Source: Pseudomonas sp. S06B 330
Lineage (GTDB): Bacteria > Pseudomonadota > Gammaproteobacteria > Pseudomonadales > Pseudomonadaceae
Length of the DNA: 64,000 bases
Assembly (NCBI RefSeq): GCF_002845275.2
Contig: NZ_CP088149.1
Coordinates: 4,274,501 to 4,338,500 of the forward strand
Direction: 5' to 3'
Every line of letters starts with the position of its first letter. Position 1 is the first letter of the stretch. The notes under the pieces are model-generated. The model was given only the letters and a program-made list of their open reading frames with translations, was not told the DNA's origin and did not search any database. The position numbers were made by a program, and so were the translations under genes. Below, one piece after another: positions 8,357 to 22,888 of the stretch.

Positions 8357-8652
8357 AGGCGAACTCCACTCCCAGCAGCGGAGCACGCCGGGAGAATCAA
8401 TCAGTCAGATCTTGATTGGCAAAACTTGCTATTGAGTAACTACTGGGTAAGTCCATGGTGGTATTCCACAAGCCCCGGCGGGGCTGACGGGCGCAATCAT
8501 ACACCGCTTATGCTGTCAGAGTGCTGAAAAAATCGTGGTTAGAACAATCGTTTGCGCGACAGAGTTAGGACAACCTCTGCCTCTCTCTGTGCGACGGCGA
8601 GCAGAATAAAAAAAACACATGTCAGCAAGAAAAAGATAGAACGCAGAAAAGC
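8357..8652. other. Intergenic region with no recognised gene
   Basis: About 300 bp upstream of mgtE, presumably containing its promoter. No protein-like ORF, tRNA or recognisable riboswitch (M-box type) was seen. The right end abuts the tRNA-operon terminator. Confidence 0.4.
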
Positions 8653-8682
8653 AAAAAGCCCGCCTGAGTAGGCGGGCTTTCT
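8653..8682 (-). terminator. Terminator of the tRNA-Ser/tRNA-Arg operon
   Basis: On the minus strand AAAGCCCGCC-TACT-GGCGGGCTTTTTGC-type hairpin followed by T5, directly after the last tRNA-Arg copy. Confidence 0.85.
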
Positions 8683-8688
8683 GTTGTA

Positions 8689-8765
8689 TGGTGCACTCAG
8701 GAGGATTCGAACCTCCGACCGCTCGGTTCGTAGCCGAGTACTCTATCCAGCTGAGCTATGAGTGC
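8689..8765 (-). tRNA. tRNA-Arg(ACG), copy 3 in transcription order
   Basis: 77 nt including the encoded CCA. The acceptor GCACTCA pairs with TGAGTGC, and the anticodon loop CTACGAA gives anticodon ACG (wobble inosine reads CGU/CGC/CGA). Identical to the two copies upstream in the tandem array. Confidence 0.95.
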
Positions 8766-8842
8766 AGGGTTGGCGCTTGATAGACCAGATCACCTCTGGT
8801 TGAAGCTGAAACAACATTCAAGATGAACACTGTTTCGTCGTA

Positions 8843-8919
8843 TGGTGCACTCAGGAGGATTCGAACCTCCGACCGCTCGGTTCGTAGCCGAGTACTCTAT
8901 CCAGCTGAGCTATGAGTGC
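8843..8919 (-). tRNA. tRNA-Arg(ACG), copy 2
   Basis: Same 77-nt sequence as the flanking copies, spaced exactly 154 bp from each. The 77-nt spacers between copies are nearly identical. Confidence 0.95.
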
Positions 8920-8996
8920 AGGGTTGGCGCTTGATGGACCAGATCACCTCTGGTTGAAGCTGAAGCAACTTTCAAGATGAAAACCGCTTCGTCGTA

Positions 8997-9073
8997 TGGT
9001 GCACTCAGGAGGATTCGAACCTCCGACCGCTCGGTTCGTAGCCGAGTACTCTATCCAGCTGAGCTATGAGTGC
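8997..9073 (-). tRNA. tRNA-Arg(ACG), copy 1
   Basis: First of three identical tRNA-Arg(ACG) genes downstream of tRNA-Ser(GCT). CCA is encoded. Confidence 0.95.
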
Positions 9074-9181
9074 ATTTGTTACCGCGCATTATAGACCGCT
9101 AAATCTTTTTGCCAACCACTTTTTCGTTTAATTTCAACGACTTAGGCGATTCAGGCAGATTACAGCGTCCTACATGAATAA

Positions 9182-9272
9182 TGGCGGAGAAGGGGGGATT
9201 CGAACCCCCGATACCCTTGTGAGGTATACTCCCTTAGCAGGGGAGCGCCTTCGGCCACTCGGCCACCTCTCC
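9182..9272 (-). tRNA. tRNA-Ser(GCT)
   Basis: 91-nt class II tRNA with a long variable arm. The acceptor GGAGAGG pairs with CTTCTCC (one G-U), the discriminator is G, CCA is encoded, and anticodon GCT lies in the loop CTGCTAA (reads AGC/AGU). Probably the first gene of the tRNA operon continuing into the three tRNA-Arg. Confidence 0.94.
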
Positions 9273-9344
9273 GCAACACGGGGCGTATAATAACCAGACC
9301 CTTCCCCGTTTGCAAACTCTTTTTTGAAAAAAACTCGATAAAAA

Positions 9345-9533
9345 TTAATGGCTTGGTTCTTCGTCCTTCTCTTTCTTGATCCGCAGGTAGATTTCCTCGC
9401 GGTGGACGGCCACTTCTTTAGGGGCGTTTACACCGATTCGCACCTGGTTTCCTTTGACGCCGAGTACGGTCACGGTGATTTCGCCGTCGCCAATGATCAA
9501 GCTCTCGGCGCACCGACGAGTCAGAATCAACAT
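9345..9533 (-). CDS. csrA: Carbon storage regulator CsrA/RsmA
   Basis: 62 residues, full length for the family. It begins [16 protein letters not shown] and contains [20 protein letters not shown], whose Arg and the following helix form the RNA-binding face. The homodimer binds GGA motifs in mRNA leaders and represses or stabilises them; small RNAs of the RsmX/Y/Z type antagonise it. Its place between tRNA-Ser and lysC is the conserved Pseudomonas arrangement (rsmA). It is expected to act in the Gac/Rsm control of secretion, biofilm and secondary metabolism. Confidence 0.95.
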   Translation of the reverse strand: MLILTRRCAESLIIGDGEITVTVLGVKGNQVRIGVNAPKEVAVHREEIYLRIKKEKDEEPSH

Positions 9534-9681
9534 ATGTTTCTCCTCACGAAATTCAGTTCAGGGACAACAGTCTGCAAAAAAAAGGGCTTCAGCCTTTAGC
9601 CCGTGACGGCTAGCGACCTACGCCTAAGTATTGACCAGCGCGAGTAAAACGACAGATTTCTCACACCAGCCAGAAACAAGA

Positions 9682-9705
9682 AGGGCGCGGCTAAGCCGCG
9701 CCCTT
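9682..9705 (-). terminator. Terminator after lysC
   Basis: A perfect AGGGCGCGGC/GCCGCGCCCT hairpin 12 bp downstream of the lysC stop. On the minus strand it is followed by TCTTGTTT. Confidence 0.8.
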
Positions 9706-9716
9706 GAGGCACTGCG

Positions 9717-10952
9717 TTACTCACCCTGTCGGGCGGGGGCGTCCAGCTCGAAGGCGGTGTGCAGAGCGCGTACCGCCAGCTCCAGGTACTTCTCTTCGAT
9801 CACCACCGAGACCTTGATCTCGGACGTGGAGATCATCTGGATGTTGATGCTCTCCTTGGCCAGGGCTTCGAACATACGGCTGGCAACACCCGCATGGGAA
9901 CGCATGCCGACGCCAACAATCGAGACCTTGGCGATGTTGGTGTCACCCACCACTTCGCGGGCATTGAGCTCCAGCGCGGTGGTATCCAGGACCTTGTGCG
10001 CCTTGTCGTAGTCGTTGCGGTGCACGGTGAAGGTGAAGTCGGTGGTGTTATCGTGCGAAACGTTCTGCACGATCATGTCGACTTCGATGTTCGCGGCACT
10101 GATCGGGCCGAGGATCTTGAAAGCAACGCCCGGGGTATCCGGTACGCCACGGATAGTCAGCTTGGCTTCATCGCGATTGAAGGCGATGCCGGAAATGATC
10201 GGCTGTTCCATGGATTCCTCTTCATCAATAGTAATGAGGGTACCCGGACCCTCCTGGAAGCTGTGCAGCACGCGCAGCGGAACGTTGTACTTGCCGGCGA
10301 ACTCGACGGCACGGATCTGCAGAACCTTGGAACCGAGGCTGGCCATTTCCAGCATCTCTTCAAAGGTGATCTTGTCCAGACGCTGCGCCTGAGGCACCAC
10401 ACGCGGGTCAGTGGTATAGACACCATCGACGTCGGTGTAGATCTGGCACTCGTCCGCCTTGAGCGCTGCCGCCAGGGCAACCCCCGTGGTATCCGAGCCA
10501 CCGCGACCGAGGGTGGTGATATTGCCGTGCTCGTCGACACCCTGGAACCCGGCAACCACAACCACCCGCCCGGCCTTGAGGTCGCCACGGATCTTCTGGT
10601 CATCGATCTGCAGGATGCGTGCTTTGTTGTGCGCGCTGTCGGTGAGGATACGCACCTGGTTGCCGGTGTAAGACACCGCAGGCACGCCCCGCTTCATCAG
10701 CGCCATGGCCAGCAAGGCAATGGTCACTTGCTCACCGGTAGACACGATCACATCCAGCTCACGCGGAACTGGCTGATCACTGATCTGCCTGGCCAGGTCG
10801 ATCAGGCGATTGGTTTCGCCACTCATCGCCGATAGCACAACTACCAGGTCATCGCCGGCCTCGCGGAATTTCTTGACCTTGTCGGCAACCTGCTCGATTC
10901 GCTCGACCGTGCCGACCGAAGTGCCGCCAAATTTCTGTACGATCAACGCCAT
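9717..10952 (-). CDS. lysC: Aspartokinase
   Basis: 411 residues. The catalytic domain holds the KFGGTSVG signature at about 7-14, with GFQGVDEHGNITTLGRGGSD and YTDVDGVYTTDPR further on. Two C-terminal ACT domains lie at about 265-410, where lysine and threonine bind for feedback inhibition. It phosphorylates aspartate at the entry to lysine, threonine, methionine and diaminopimelate synthesis. As in other short aspartokinases, an internal start could give a separate ACT-only subunit. It lies 88 bp downstream of alaS on the same strand, the conserved alaS-lysC-csrA order. Confidence 0.96.
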   Translation of the reverse strand: MALIVQKFGGTSVGTVERIEQVADKVKKFREAGDDLVVVLSAMSGETNRLIDLARQISDQPVPRELDVIVSTGEQVTIALLAMALMKRGVPAVSYTGNQVRILTDSAHNKARILQIDDQKIRGDLKAGRVVVVAGFQGVDEHGNITTLGRGGSDTTGVALAAALKADECQIYTDVDGVYTTDPRVVPQAQRLDKITFEEMLEMASLGSKVLQIRAVEFAGKYNVPLRVLHSFQEGPGTLITIDEEESMEQPIISGIAFNRDEAKLTIRGVPDTPGVAFKILGPISAANIEVDMIVQNVSHDNTTDFTFTVHRNDYDKAHKVLDTTALELNAREVVGDTNIAKVSIVGVGMRSHAGVASRMFEALAKESINIQMISTSEIKVSVVIEEKYLELAVRALHTAFELDAPARQGE

Positions 10953-11040
10953 TTCAAAGCCGCCTCAGCCCATGAAGGGCACCCAATAAACATTCAAACG
11001 ACACCCAGGCCCGCCACTAGACGACGGGCCAAAGGCTGTC

Positions 11041-13659
<2,619 letters not shown>

Positions 13660-14022
13660 AGGTTCTTCCACGGAAACGGCGGCCCTGAGGCAAATGCTTG
13701 CGTCAAATTGACGAAACGACGGCAAAGGGCCGCATTATATCGGGCCTTAGGCTTGGGTGCAGTGTGTTTATGCTATAGAAACCGTCAATTGGACGGCTTG
13801 CAACGACATTCGCAGACAAAAGCGGTTAAAACCTCCTTCGCTACACACGCCTGAGCGGCCTAGACCTGGTTTACATGCTGATACGTTATTACTGGGGACG
13901 TATAAAGCAATTGGCAAGGTTTCCCGGATGAAATGTCATTCATCCAGGAAATAATCGTTAGCAGCCTATACGTCGGCCTGACAGGTGTGCTAATAATTCC
14001 CCGCCACCGGCGACCGGTGGCA
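13660..14022. other. Intergenic region between alaS and the FMN riboswitch
   Basis: About 360 bp between the divergent alaS and riboswitch transcription units; both promoters must lie here. A hairpin (TTTCC-GGATGA...TCATCC-GGAAA, 13920-13951) has no T-tract and its role is unclear. No gene was seen. Confidence 0.4.
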
Positions 14023-14171
14023 ACGTTCTCAGGGCGGGGTGCAATTCCCCACCGGCGGTAATTGCGCCCATGCGCATAGCCCGCGAGCGCTTGCAGGCAT
14101 GTCTTGCAAGGTCAGCAGACCCGGTGTGATTCCGGGGCCGACGGTCATAGTCCGGATAAAGAGAGAACGGG
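14023..14171 (+). ncRNA. FMN riboswitch (RFN element)
   Basis: All conserved RFN blocks occur in order: TTCTCAGGGCGGGGTGCAAT, CCCCACCGGCGGTAAT, AGCCCGCGAGCG, GTCAGCAGACCCGGTGTGAT, TCCGGGGCCGACGGTCATAG and the closing TCCGGATAAAGAGAGAACGG. It senses FMN and precedes the lumazine synthase gene by about 95 nt. Confidence 0.97.
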
Positions 14172-14233
14172 ATAGGCACCGCTATGCCTGTCGTTGCGCG
14201 CCTGCGTGACGAAATCCCCTTCGATCCAACTGC

Positions 14234-14256
14234 CCTGTTTCTCATACAAACAGGAG
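14234..14256 (+). promoter_or_regulatory. Ribosome-site sequestering hairpin downstream of the FMN riboswitch
   Basis: CCTGTTT (14234-14240) pairs with AAACAGG (14248-14254), whose last bases are part of the AGGAG ribosome site (14252-14256) of the lumazine synthase gene. This fits translational control as the expression platform. No T-tract terminator is seen between aptamer and gene. Confidence 0.6.
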
Positions 14257-14265
14257 TCCGTTTCA

Positions 14266-14772
14266 ATGCAACCTACCGCAATCGATAGCAAAAACCCGTC
14301 CCACGAGCGCATCGCGTTCATCCAGGCCTGCTGGCACAAGGATATCGTCGATCAGGCACGCAAAGCCTTTGTCGAGGAAATGGGGGTGTTGGGCTATCAG
14401 GCAAGCGATATCGATTTTTTTGAAGTCGGTGGCGCCTTCGAAATTCCCTTGCACGCCAAGTTGCTGGCCCGTAGCGGCCGCTATGCCGGCATTGTCGCCG
14501 CTGGCTTGGTGGTCGATGGCGGCCTGTATCGCCATGAGTTCGTCGCCCAGTCGGTGATCAGCGGCCTGATGCAGGTTCAGCTGGAAACCGAAGTGCCGGT
14601 GTTCTCGGTGGTACTGACCCCGCATCACTTCCATGCAGGCGACGAGCACCAGAATTTCTACTTCGAGCATTTCCTGGTCAAGGGTGCCGAGGCGGCGAAG
14701 ACCTGTGCTGATACGCTGCAGAAACTGCGCGCACTGCGTCGCAATGAAATGCCGCAGAAACGCGTAGGCTGA
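14266..14772 (+). CDS. ribH2: 6,7-dimethyl-8-ribityllumazine synthase, type 2
   Basis: 168 residues from the ATG at 14266, with AGGAG 9 nt upstream. Lumazine synthase motifs are visible as FEVGGAFEIPLHAKLLA, AAGLVVDGGLYRHEFVAQSV and a C-terminal PHHFHAGDEHQNFYFEHF. These match the RibH2 branch (as in Brucella and Rhizobiales), which has this HHFH end instead of the usual GVLTTDTxEQA. It condenses 5-amino-6-ribitylaminouracil with dihydroxybutanone phosphate in riboflavin synthesis. It stands alone under its own FMN riboswitch, so it is probably a second enzyme induced when flavin is low; the main ribH is expected elsewhere. Confidence 0.88.
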   Translation: MQPTAIDSKNPSHERIAFIQACWHKDIVDQARKAFVEEMGVLGYQASDIDFFEVGGAFEIPLHAKLLARSGRYAGIVAAGLVVDGGLYRHEFVAQSVISGLMQVQLETEVPVFSVVLTPHHFHAGDEHQNFYFEHFLVKGAEAAKTCADTLQKLRALRRNEMPQKRVG

Positions 14773-14782
14773 CAGCAACTCA

Positions 14783-14867
14783 GTGGGAGCCGGCCTTGCT
14801 GGCGATAGCATCGGCACAACATCAGCTGTTGCACGGTGCCTGCATCGCCGGCAAGGCCGGCTCCCAC
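14783..14867. repeat. Paired REP element (85 bp, REPIN-like)
   Basis: Two inverted REP halves: GTGGGAGCCGGCCTTGCTGG at the left and CCGGCAAGGCCGGCTCCCAC at the right, around a 45-bp centre with its own imperfect symmetry. It lies between convergent ribH2 and astE, where such elements usually occur, and may help end transcription. Confidence 0.85.
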
Positions 14868-14898
14868 AACATCAATCAATTGCCCCCGGCACTGGCCA

Positions 14899-15906
14899 TC
14901 AGGCCAACTGGTCGGGGGTGGTCGGCACGATCAGAATTCCCGCGCGCAAGCCATTCTTGACCTTAGGGTTGGGGAAGATAATGCGAGCCCCCTCCTCCTC
15001 GACAATCCAACGCGTGCTGCTCAGGTCTTCAGCCAACAGATAGCCTTTGGACAATTCCGAGAAATTCTCGATGTCTGCCGGCAGGTGCAGATGGAAGCTG
15101 TCGCTGTGCTTGATGATCTCGCGCGCCACACTGAACAGCTGCAGGCCATCCAGCGCTTCGGGCACCTCAGGTTCATTGCCTTCGATGATCTGCTTCAGGC
15201 GAGTTTCCAGGCGCTCAAGGTTGACCTGCTCGTTCTGCCCAAAGGGACGTGCCTTGCCCAGCTCCAGAGTAAAGGCCTCAGCCTCAAGCTGCTCATAGGT
15301 GAAGGCGGTGAACGTGACGGATGTCTTGCTTTGCAGCAACACAGCCTCCATCCCGGCCGCATGCAGGCGCGCCAGTTCACGACGCGAATGCTGACGACCT
15401 TCCTTGAACGGATACAAGGCGAACTGCTCGATCTTCGAACCGCGAATCGCGGTATGCAGATCGTAGTGCAACCGGGTACGCCCGGGCACACTGAAAAAGG
15501 TGGTGGCCAAACGCTCCAGCTCGCAAGCGCGCAAGGCTTCCGAACCACTGGACAGTTCATGCCGACCGTTGAACAGCCGATTGACGTCCTGCTCAAGGTA
15601 ACGCTCGCCCTTGCGAATCGCTTCGGGGTTACCAAACAGGAACAGAATCCGCGCCCGCGGCTTGATTTCGCCCCTGGCGACACCGTGCAGCAGCTCGTCG
15701 AGCAACTCGATCGGCGCGGTTTCATTGCCATGGATGCCCGCCGACAGCAGCAGGTCCATACCGTTGTCACGCGCCTCTGGAGGGCGCACTTCAAGTGCGC
15801 CCTCGCCAAGCCAGCGCATGCGCACGCCGTCGACAGTCAACTGGGTCTTCTCTGCCGGTTCACGACCGGCCAGGGTGAGTTCGAGCAGTTTGCCGAGGGC
15901 GAGCAT
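14899..15906 (-). CDS. astE: Succinylglutamate desuccinylase
   Basis: 335 residues, zinc carboxypeptidase-like (AstE/aspartoacylase) fold. [17 protein letters not shown] carries the zinc ligands His and Glu, and [12 protein letters not shown] holds the third ligand. It releases succinate and glutamate from N-succinylglutamate, the final step of the arginine succinyltransferase pathway. It is the last gene of the leftward aru/ast operon, 10 bp from the small His-tailed gene. Confidence 0.94.
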   Translation of the reverse strand: MLALGKLLELTLAGREPAEKTQLTVDGVRMRWLGEGALEVRPPEARDNGMDLLLSAGIHGNETAPIELLDELLHGVARGEIKPRARILFLFGNPEAIRKGERYLEQDVNRLFNGRHELSSGSEALRACELERLATTFFSVPGRTRLHYDLHTAIRGSKIEQFALYPFKEGRQHSRRELARLHAAGMEAVLLQSKTSVTFTAFTYEQLEAEAFTLELGKARPFGQNEQVNLERLETRLKQIIEGNEPEVPEALDGLQLFSVAREIIKHSDSFHLHLPADIENFSELSKGYLLAEDLSSTRWIVEEEGARIIFPNPKVKNGLRAGILIVPTTPDQLA

Positions 15907-15916
15907 GGGCTATTCC

Positions 15917-16207
15917 TTAGTGATGGTGGCCGCAATCAGGACCATGAACGTGATCGTCATCGTCGCCGGCATCGGCCGGTTCCATTTCCAGCTGCAGGCT
16001 GACCAGGTTGGTCGCCAGCGGGCGCAGCAACAAGTTGGCGTATTCGGCATCGTCTTCTTCAACATCGACGCCGATCAGCAGCTGACCACGGCCATCTTGC
16101 TGAATCCATACCTCCTTGCCTTGCCAGACCACCGCGAAGCGGGTGCAGGAAGTTTCCAGCTGGGTACCATCGTCATCTTCAAGGATCAGCTGCAGGGCGT
16201 CGGACAT
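15917..16207 (-). CDS. Conserved small protein of the ast operon with acidic, His-rich tail
   Basis: 96 residues from MSDALQ at 16207 (an in-frame start 6 codons upstream is possible). The body is a short beta-rich domain (FAVVWQGKEVWIQQDGRGQ). The C-terminus is very acidic and ends DDDDHVHGPDCGHHH, which could bind a metal. It sits between aruB and aruE as does the hypothetical gene PA0900 in P. aeruginosa. No function is known to me; the tail suggests metal handling for the zinc enzyme AstE next door, which is inference only. Confidence 0.75.
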   Translation of the reverse strand: MSDALQLILEDDDGTQLETSCTRFAVVWQGKEVWIQQDGRGQLLIGVDVEEDDAEYANLLLRPLATNLVSLQLEMEPADAGDDDDHVHGPDCGHHH

Positions 16208-16221
16208 AGTCGAATTCTCTT

Positions 16222-17571
16222 TCAAGGTTGGAGTTGGAACGGATAGACCGAACCCAGTTTGAGGATCTGGGTCAGTTCATCCAGTGCCGTACGACATTCC
16301 AGCAACAACTGCGGGTCCGCCAGATCCGTTTCGCTCAAGCGGTCACGGTAGTGCTTGTCGACCCACTGGGTCAGGGTGTCGTACAGCGGCGCCGTCATGA
16401 TAACCCCTGGATTGACCGCTGCCAGTTCAGTTTCGTTGAGTGCGACGCGCAACCGCAGACATGCTGGGCCTCCGCCGTTCTGCATGCTCTGCTTGAGGTC
16501 GAAGACCTTGACCTCGGCAACCGGACCACCTTGACCGGTCAAAGCCGACAAGTAAGCCCAGACCCGCTCGTTGTTGCGGCATTCTTCCGGCACGATCAGC
16601 AGCATCGAGCCGTCGGCACGGGACAGCAGCTGGCTGTTGAACAAGTACGAACGCACTGCATCCTCTACCGTCACAGCTGAGCGTGGCACACAGATCGCCT
16701 TGAAGTTGCCACCCCGTTTAGCCAGTTTAGCTTGCAGTTGGCCAAGCATCGCCTCGGTCTCGAGGAAGGCATCTTCGTGGTAGAACAGCACCTCACCGTT
16801 ACCGACCGAAATCACATCATTGTGAAACACACCTTGGTCGATTACCGCAGGGTTCTGCTGGGCAAAGACTACGCCCTCTTCGCTCAGACCATGCAGCCGG
16901 GCAACCGCCTGAGAAGCTTCCAGGGTCTGGCGCGCCGGGTATTTCTGCGGCGCCGGGTAGCGGGTGTCAAAGGCGCTACGACCATAGACAAAGAACTCCA
17001 CACCAGCCTCGCCATAGCTGCGGCAGAAGCGCGTATGGTTGGCCGCCCCTTCATCCCCGAATTGCGCCACCGCCGGCAACGCCGCGTGATGAGCGAAGTG
17101 CTTACTGTCAGCGAACATTGCCCCCAGCACACGGCTGGTGGTGGGATGCTCAATGCTGCGGTGATACTTGCAGTTGAGGTTGGCTGCGGTGAAATGCACG
17201 CGGCCATCGGCGGTATCAGCACTCGGGCTGACCGTGGCAGCGTTGGCGACCCACATGCTCGATGCCGAGCAGCTGGCAACCAGCAGCGGCATGGCCTCTT
17301 TGGCCGCACGTTGGATAACCTCGGCATCACTGCCGCAGAAGCCCAGACGGCGCAACGCACCCACGTCCGGACGCTCTTGCGGCGCCAGCACGCCCTGCTG
17401 GAAACCCATCTCCATCAGCGCCTTCATCTTCGCCAGACCCTGACGCGCCGCTTCACGCGGGTTGGAGCCCTGCTGGCTGTTGCTCTGCGAGGCAACGTTG
17501 CCGTAGGACAGCCCGCCGTAGTTATGCGTCGGTCCCACCAGACCATCAAAATTCACTTCAAACGATTTCAT
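16222..17571 (-). CDS. astB: N-succinylarginine dihydrolase
   Basis: 449 residues. The ATG at 17571 ([20 protein letters not shown]) is preferred to the TTG two codons upstream because GGAG lies 8 nt before it. This is an amidinotransferase-fold hydrolase; the nucleophile Cys is in [13 protein letters not shown] (about residue 365) and catalytic His/Glu occur in HTRFCRS/FYHEDAF-type segments. It turns N2-succinylarginine into succinylornithine, CO2 and two ammonia. Known as aruB in Pseudomonas. It lies between astD and the small His-tailed gene in the operon. Confidence 0.95.
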   Translation of the reverse strand: MKSFEVNFDGLVGPTHNYGGLSYGNVASQSNSQQGSNPREAARQGLAKMKALMEMGFQQGVLAPQERPDVGALRRLGFCGSDAEVIQRAAKEAMPLLVASCSASSMWVANAATVSPSADTADGRVHFTAANLNCKYHRSIEHPTTSRVLGAMFADSKHFAHHAALPAVAQFGDEGAANHTRFCRSYGEAGVEFFVYGRSAFDTRYPAPQKYPARQTLEASQAVARLHGLSEEGVVFAQQNPAVIDQGVFHNDVISVGNGEVLFYHEDAFLETEAMLGQLQAKLAKRGGNFKAICVPRSAVTVEDAVRSYLFNSQLLSRADGSMLLIVPEECRNNERVWAYLSALTGQGGPVAEVKVFDLKQSMQNGGGPACLRLRVALNETELAAVNPGVIMTAPLYDTLTQWVDKHYRDRLSETDLADPQLLLECRTALDELTQILKLGSVYPFQLQP

Positions 17572-17595
17572 CGGCAAGGCTCCGTGGACCTTTTG

Positions 17596-20087
<2,492 letters not shown>

Positions 20088-20162
20088 GCTATCTCCTCGG
20101 GCGGCGGCCTTTGGCCTGCCGCAAAACTCGACCTGGGGTGCGCGGTTATCGAACCGCAGGGA

Positions 20163-21182
20163 TCAAACCGCGACCAGGCGCACGCTGGCGCCTTCACCGA
20201 CGCCCAGGGCCTCGGCAGCTTCAAGACTCAGGGTAACCGGCTTGCCTGGTACCCAATCGAGCTCCAGCAGCACCGCGCGGTAATCTTGGAGTTGGCCATT
20301 GCAGACCAGGTACAGACGCCCGCCCTTGACCACGCTACTGTCGAGCTTGACCGGCACCACGCGGCTCTGGGCAATCGAACGGATGCTCGACACCCGTGCA
20401 TGCAGGGTCGGACCACCGTCGAAGATATCGATGTAATGATCGGTCTCGAAGCCTTCGCGCATCAGGATGTCGAAGGTGATCTGCGCCCGCGGATGAACCT
20501 GGCCCATGGCCTCTTGCGCAGCATCTGGCAGCAATGGCACGTAGATTGGGTAGTGCGGCATCAACTCGGCCAGAAAGGTCCGGCTTTTGAGGCCGCACAG
20601 GCGCTCGGCTTCCGCATAATTGAGATCAAAAAAGTTACGCCCAATGGCGTCCCAGAATGGCGAATCACCCTTCTCATCGCTGTAACCGACGATTTCGGTC
20701 ACTACCGAATCGGCGAACCGCTCAGGGTGAGCAGCCATGAACAGTAGGCGGCCACGGGAGTTGAGCTCCGACCAGCCGGTGCCAACCAACTCCGGCAGGA
20801 CGTAGAAGCTGGTCAGCAAGCTGTTGCCGGTCAAGTCATGGCACTGCGAGAGGACATGGATCTTGTTGTGAATCTTCAGCTCGCGCGAGGCATGTACAAA
20901 GGTCTCGTTACGGAAGCTGTAGAACGGCTCGGAGTAACCGGCTGAGGCAACGATGGCCGAGCAGCCGACCAGCTTGCCGGTGTCGCTGTCCTCAAGCACA
21001 AAGAAATAGCTCTCCTCGCCGTTAAAACTGACTTCGGCAGCAAAGGAGGTTTCCGAGGCGGTAATCTTGTCGCTCAGGCGACCGGCATCGTCCGGCAAGG
21101 ACGTGACACCAATGGGGCTGTCCGCTGCCAGACGCTGTACTTCGCCCAGATCAGCCATTTGCGCGGGGCGCATCACCAGCAT
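20163..21182 (-). CDS. aruF: Arginine/ornithine N-succinyltransferase, alpha subunit
   Basis: 339 residues from the ATG at 21182, which has an AAGGAGTGACACC leader; the longer frame has no start signal. Homologous throughout to AruG downstream: MLVMRPAQMADLGEVQRLAA, EPFYSFRNETFVHASREL and LTSFYVLPELVGTGWSELN. Together with AruG it forms the succinyltransferase acting on arginine and ornithine. The two genes presumably arose by duplication. It lies 132 bp after aruC with no clear terminator. Confidence 0.93.
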   Translation of the reverse strand: MLVMRPAQMADLGEVQRLAADSPIGVTSLPDDAGRLSDKITASETSFAAEVSFNGEESYFFVLEDSDTGKLVGCSAIVASAGYSEPFYSFRNETFVHASRELKIHNKIHVLSQCHDLTGNSLLTSFYVLPELVGTGWSELNSRGRLLFMAAHPERFADSVVTEIVGYSDEKGDSPFWDAIGRNFFDLNYAEAERLCGLKSRTFLAELMPHYPIYVPLLPDAAQEAMGQVHPRAQITFDILMREGFETDHYIDIFDGGPTLHARVSSIRSIAQSRVVPVKLDSSVVKGGRLYLVCNGQLQDYRAVLLELDWVPGKPVTLSLEAAEALGVGEGASVRLVAV

Positions 21183-21314
21183 GGTGTCACTCCTTTCGGG
21201 AAAACAGGCCAGCCACTGCCGGCACAAAAAAGAACAGCAGGCGCCCGGGGGCACATGCTCTGGAATTCGGTTTCACCGACCCCGCAGGGCCGGCGAAAGG
21301 ACCTCGGGCGCGAA

Positions 21315-22634
<1,320 letters not shown>

Positions 22635-22664
22635 TTATAGCGCCAAACCCTGTTTTACCAAGGC

Positions 22665-22680
22665 TTACGGCAATGCGACA
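22665..22680 (-). promoter_or_regulatory. ArgR half-site upstream of aruC (distal)
   Basis: A second exact TGTCGC-N8-AA on the minus strand, 51 bp (about five turns) from the proximal one and in the same orientation. Degenerate partner half-sites flank each. Confidence 0.65.
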
Positions 22681-22793
22681 AATAGGGTCGCAAAGGCGCA
22701 GTTTAAACGGTGCGCAGGTGTGGTGGGGAGATTCTGTACGGACGGGGAATTGACTGGATCAACCACTGGGCCAGCCCGCCCTACCCGATCTTT

Positions 22794-22878
22794 GTGGGAG
22801 CTGGCCTTGCCAGCGATGCAGGCACTGCGCAACAGCTAAAACCGCGCCGATTTCATCGCCAGCAAGGCTGGCTCCTAC
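22794..22878. repeat. Paired REP element (85 bp, REPIN-like)
   Basis: Left half GTGGGAGCTGGCCTTGCCAG, right half CCAGCAAGGCTGGCTCCTAC, same length as the element after ribH2. It lies between aruC and the end of argR, 10 bp downstream of the argR stop. Confidence 0.85.
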
Positions 22879-22888
22879 AATGCGCAGC

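Noticed and set aside
13920..13951. A rho-independent terminator upstream of the FMN riboswitch
   Set aside because: The hairpin has mismatches and no T-tract on either strand, so it is recorded only as a hairpin of unknown role.
14836..16002. A 388-codon plus-strand frame over astE
   Set aside because: Antisense shadow; astE has full catalytic motifs on the other strand.
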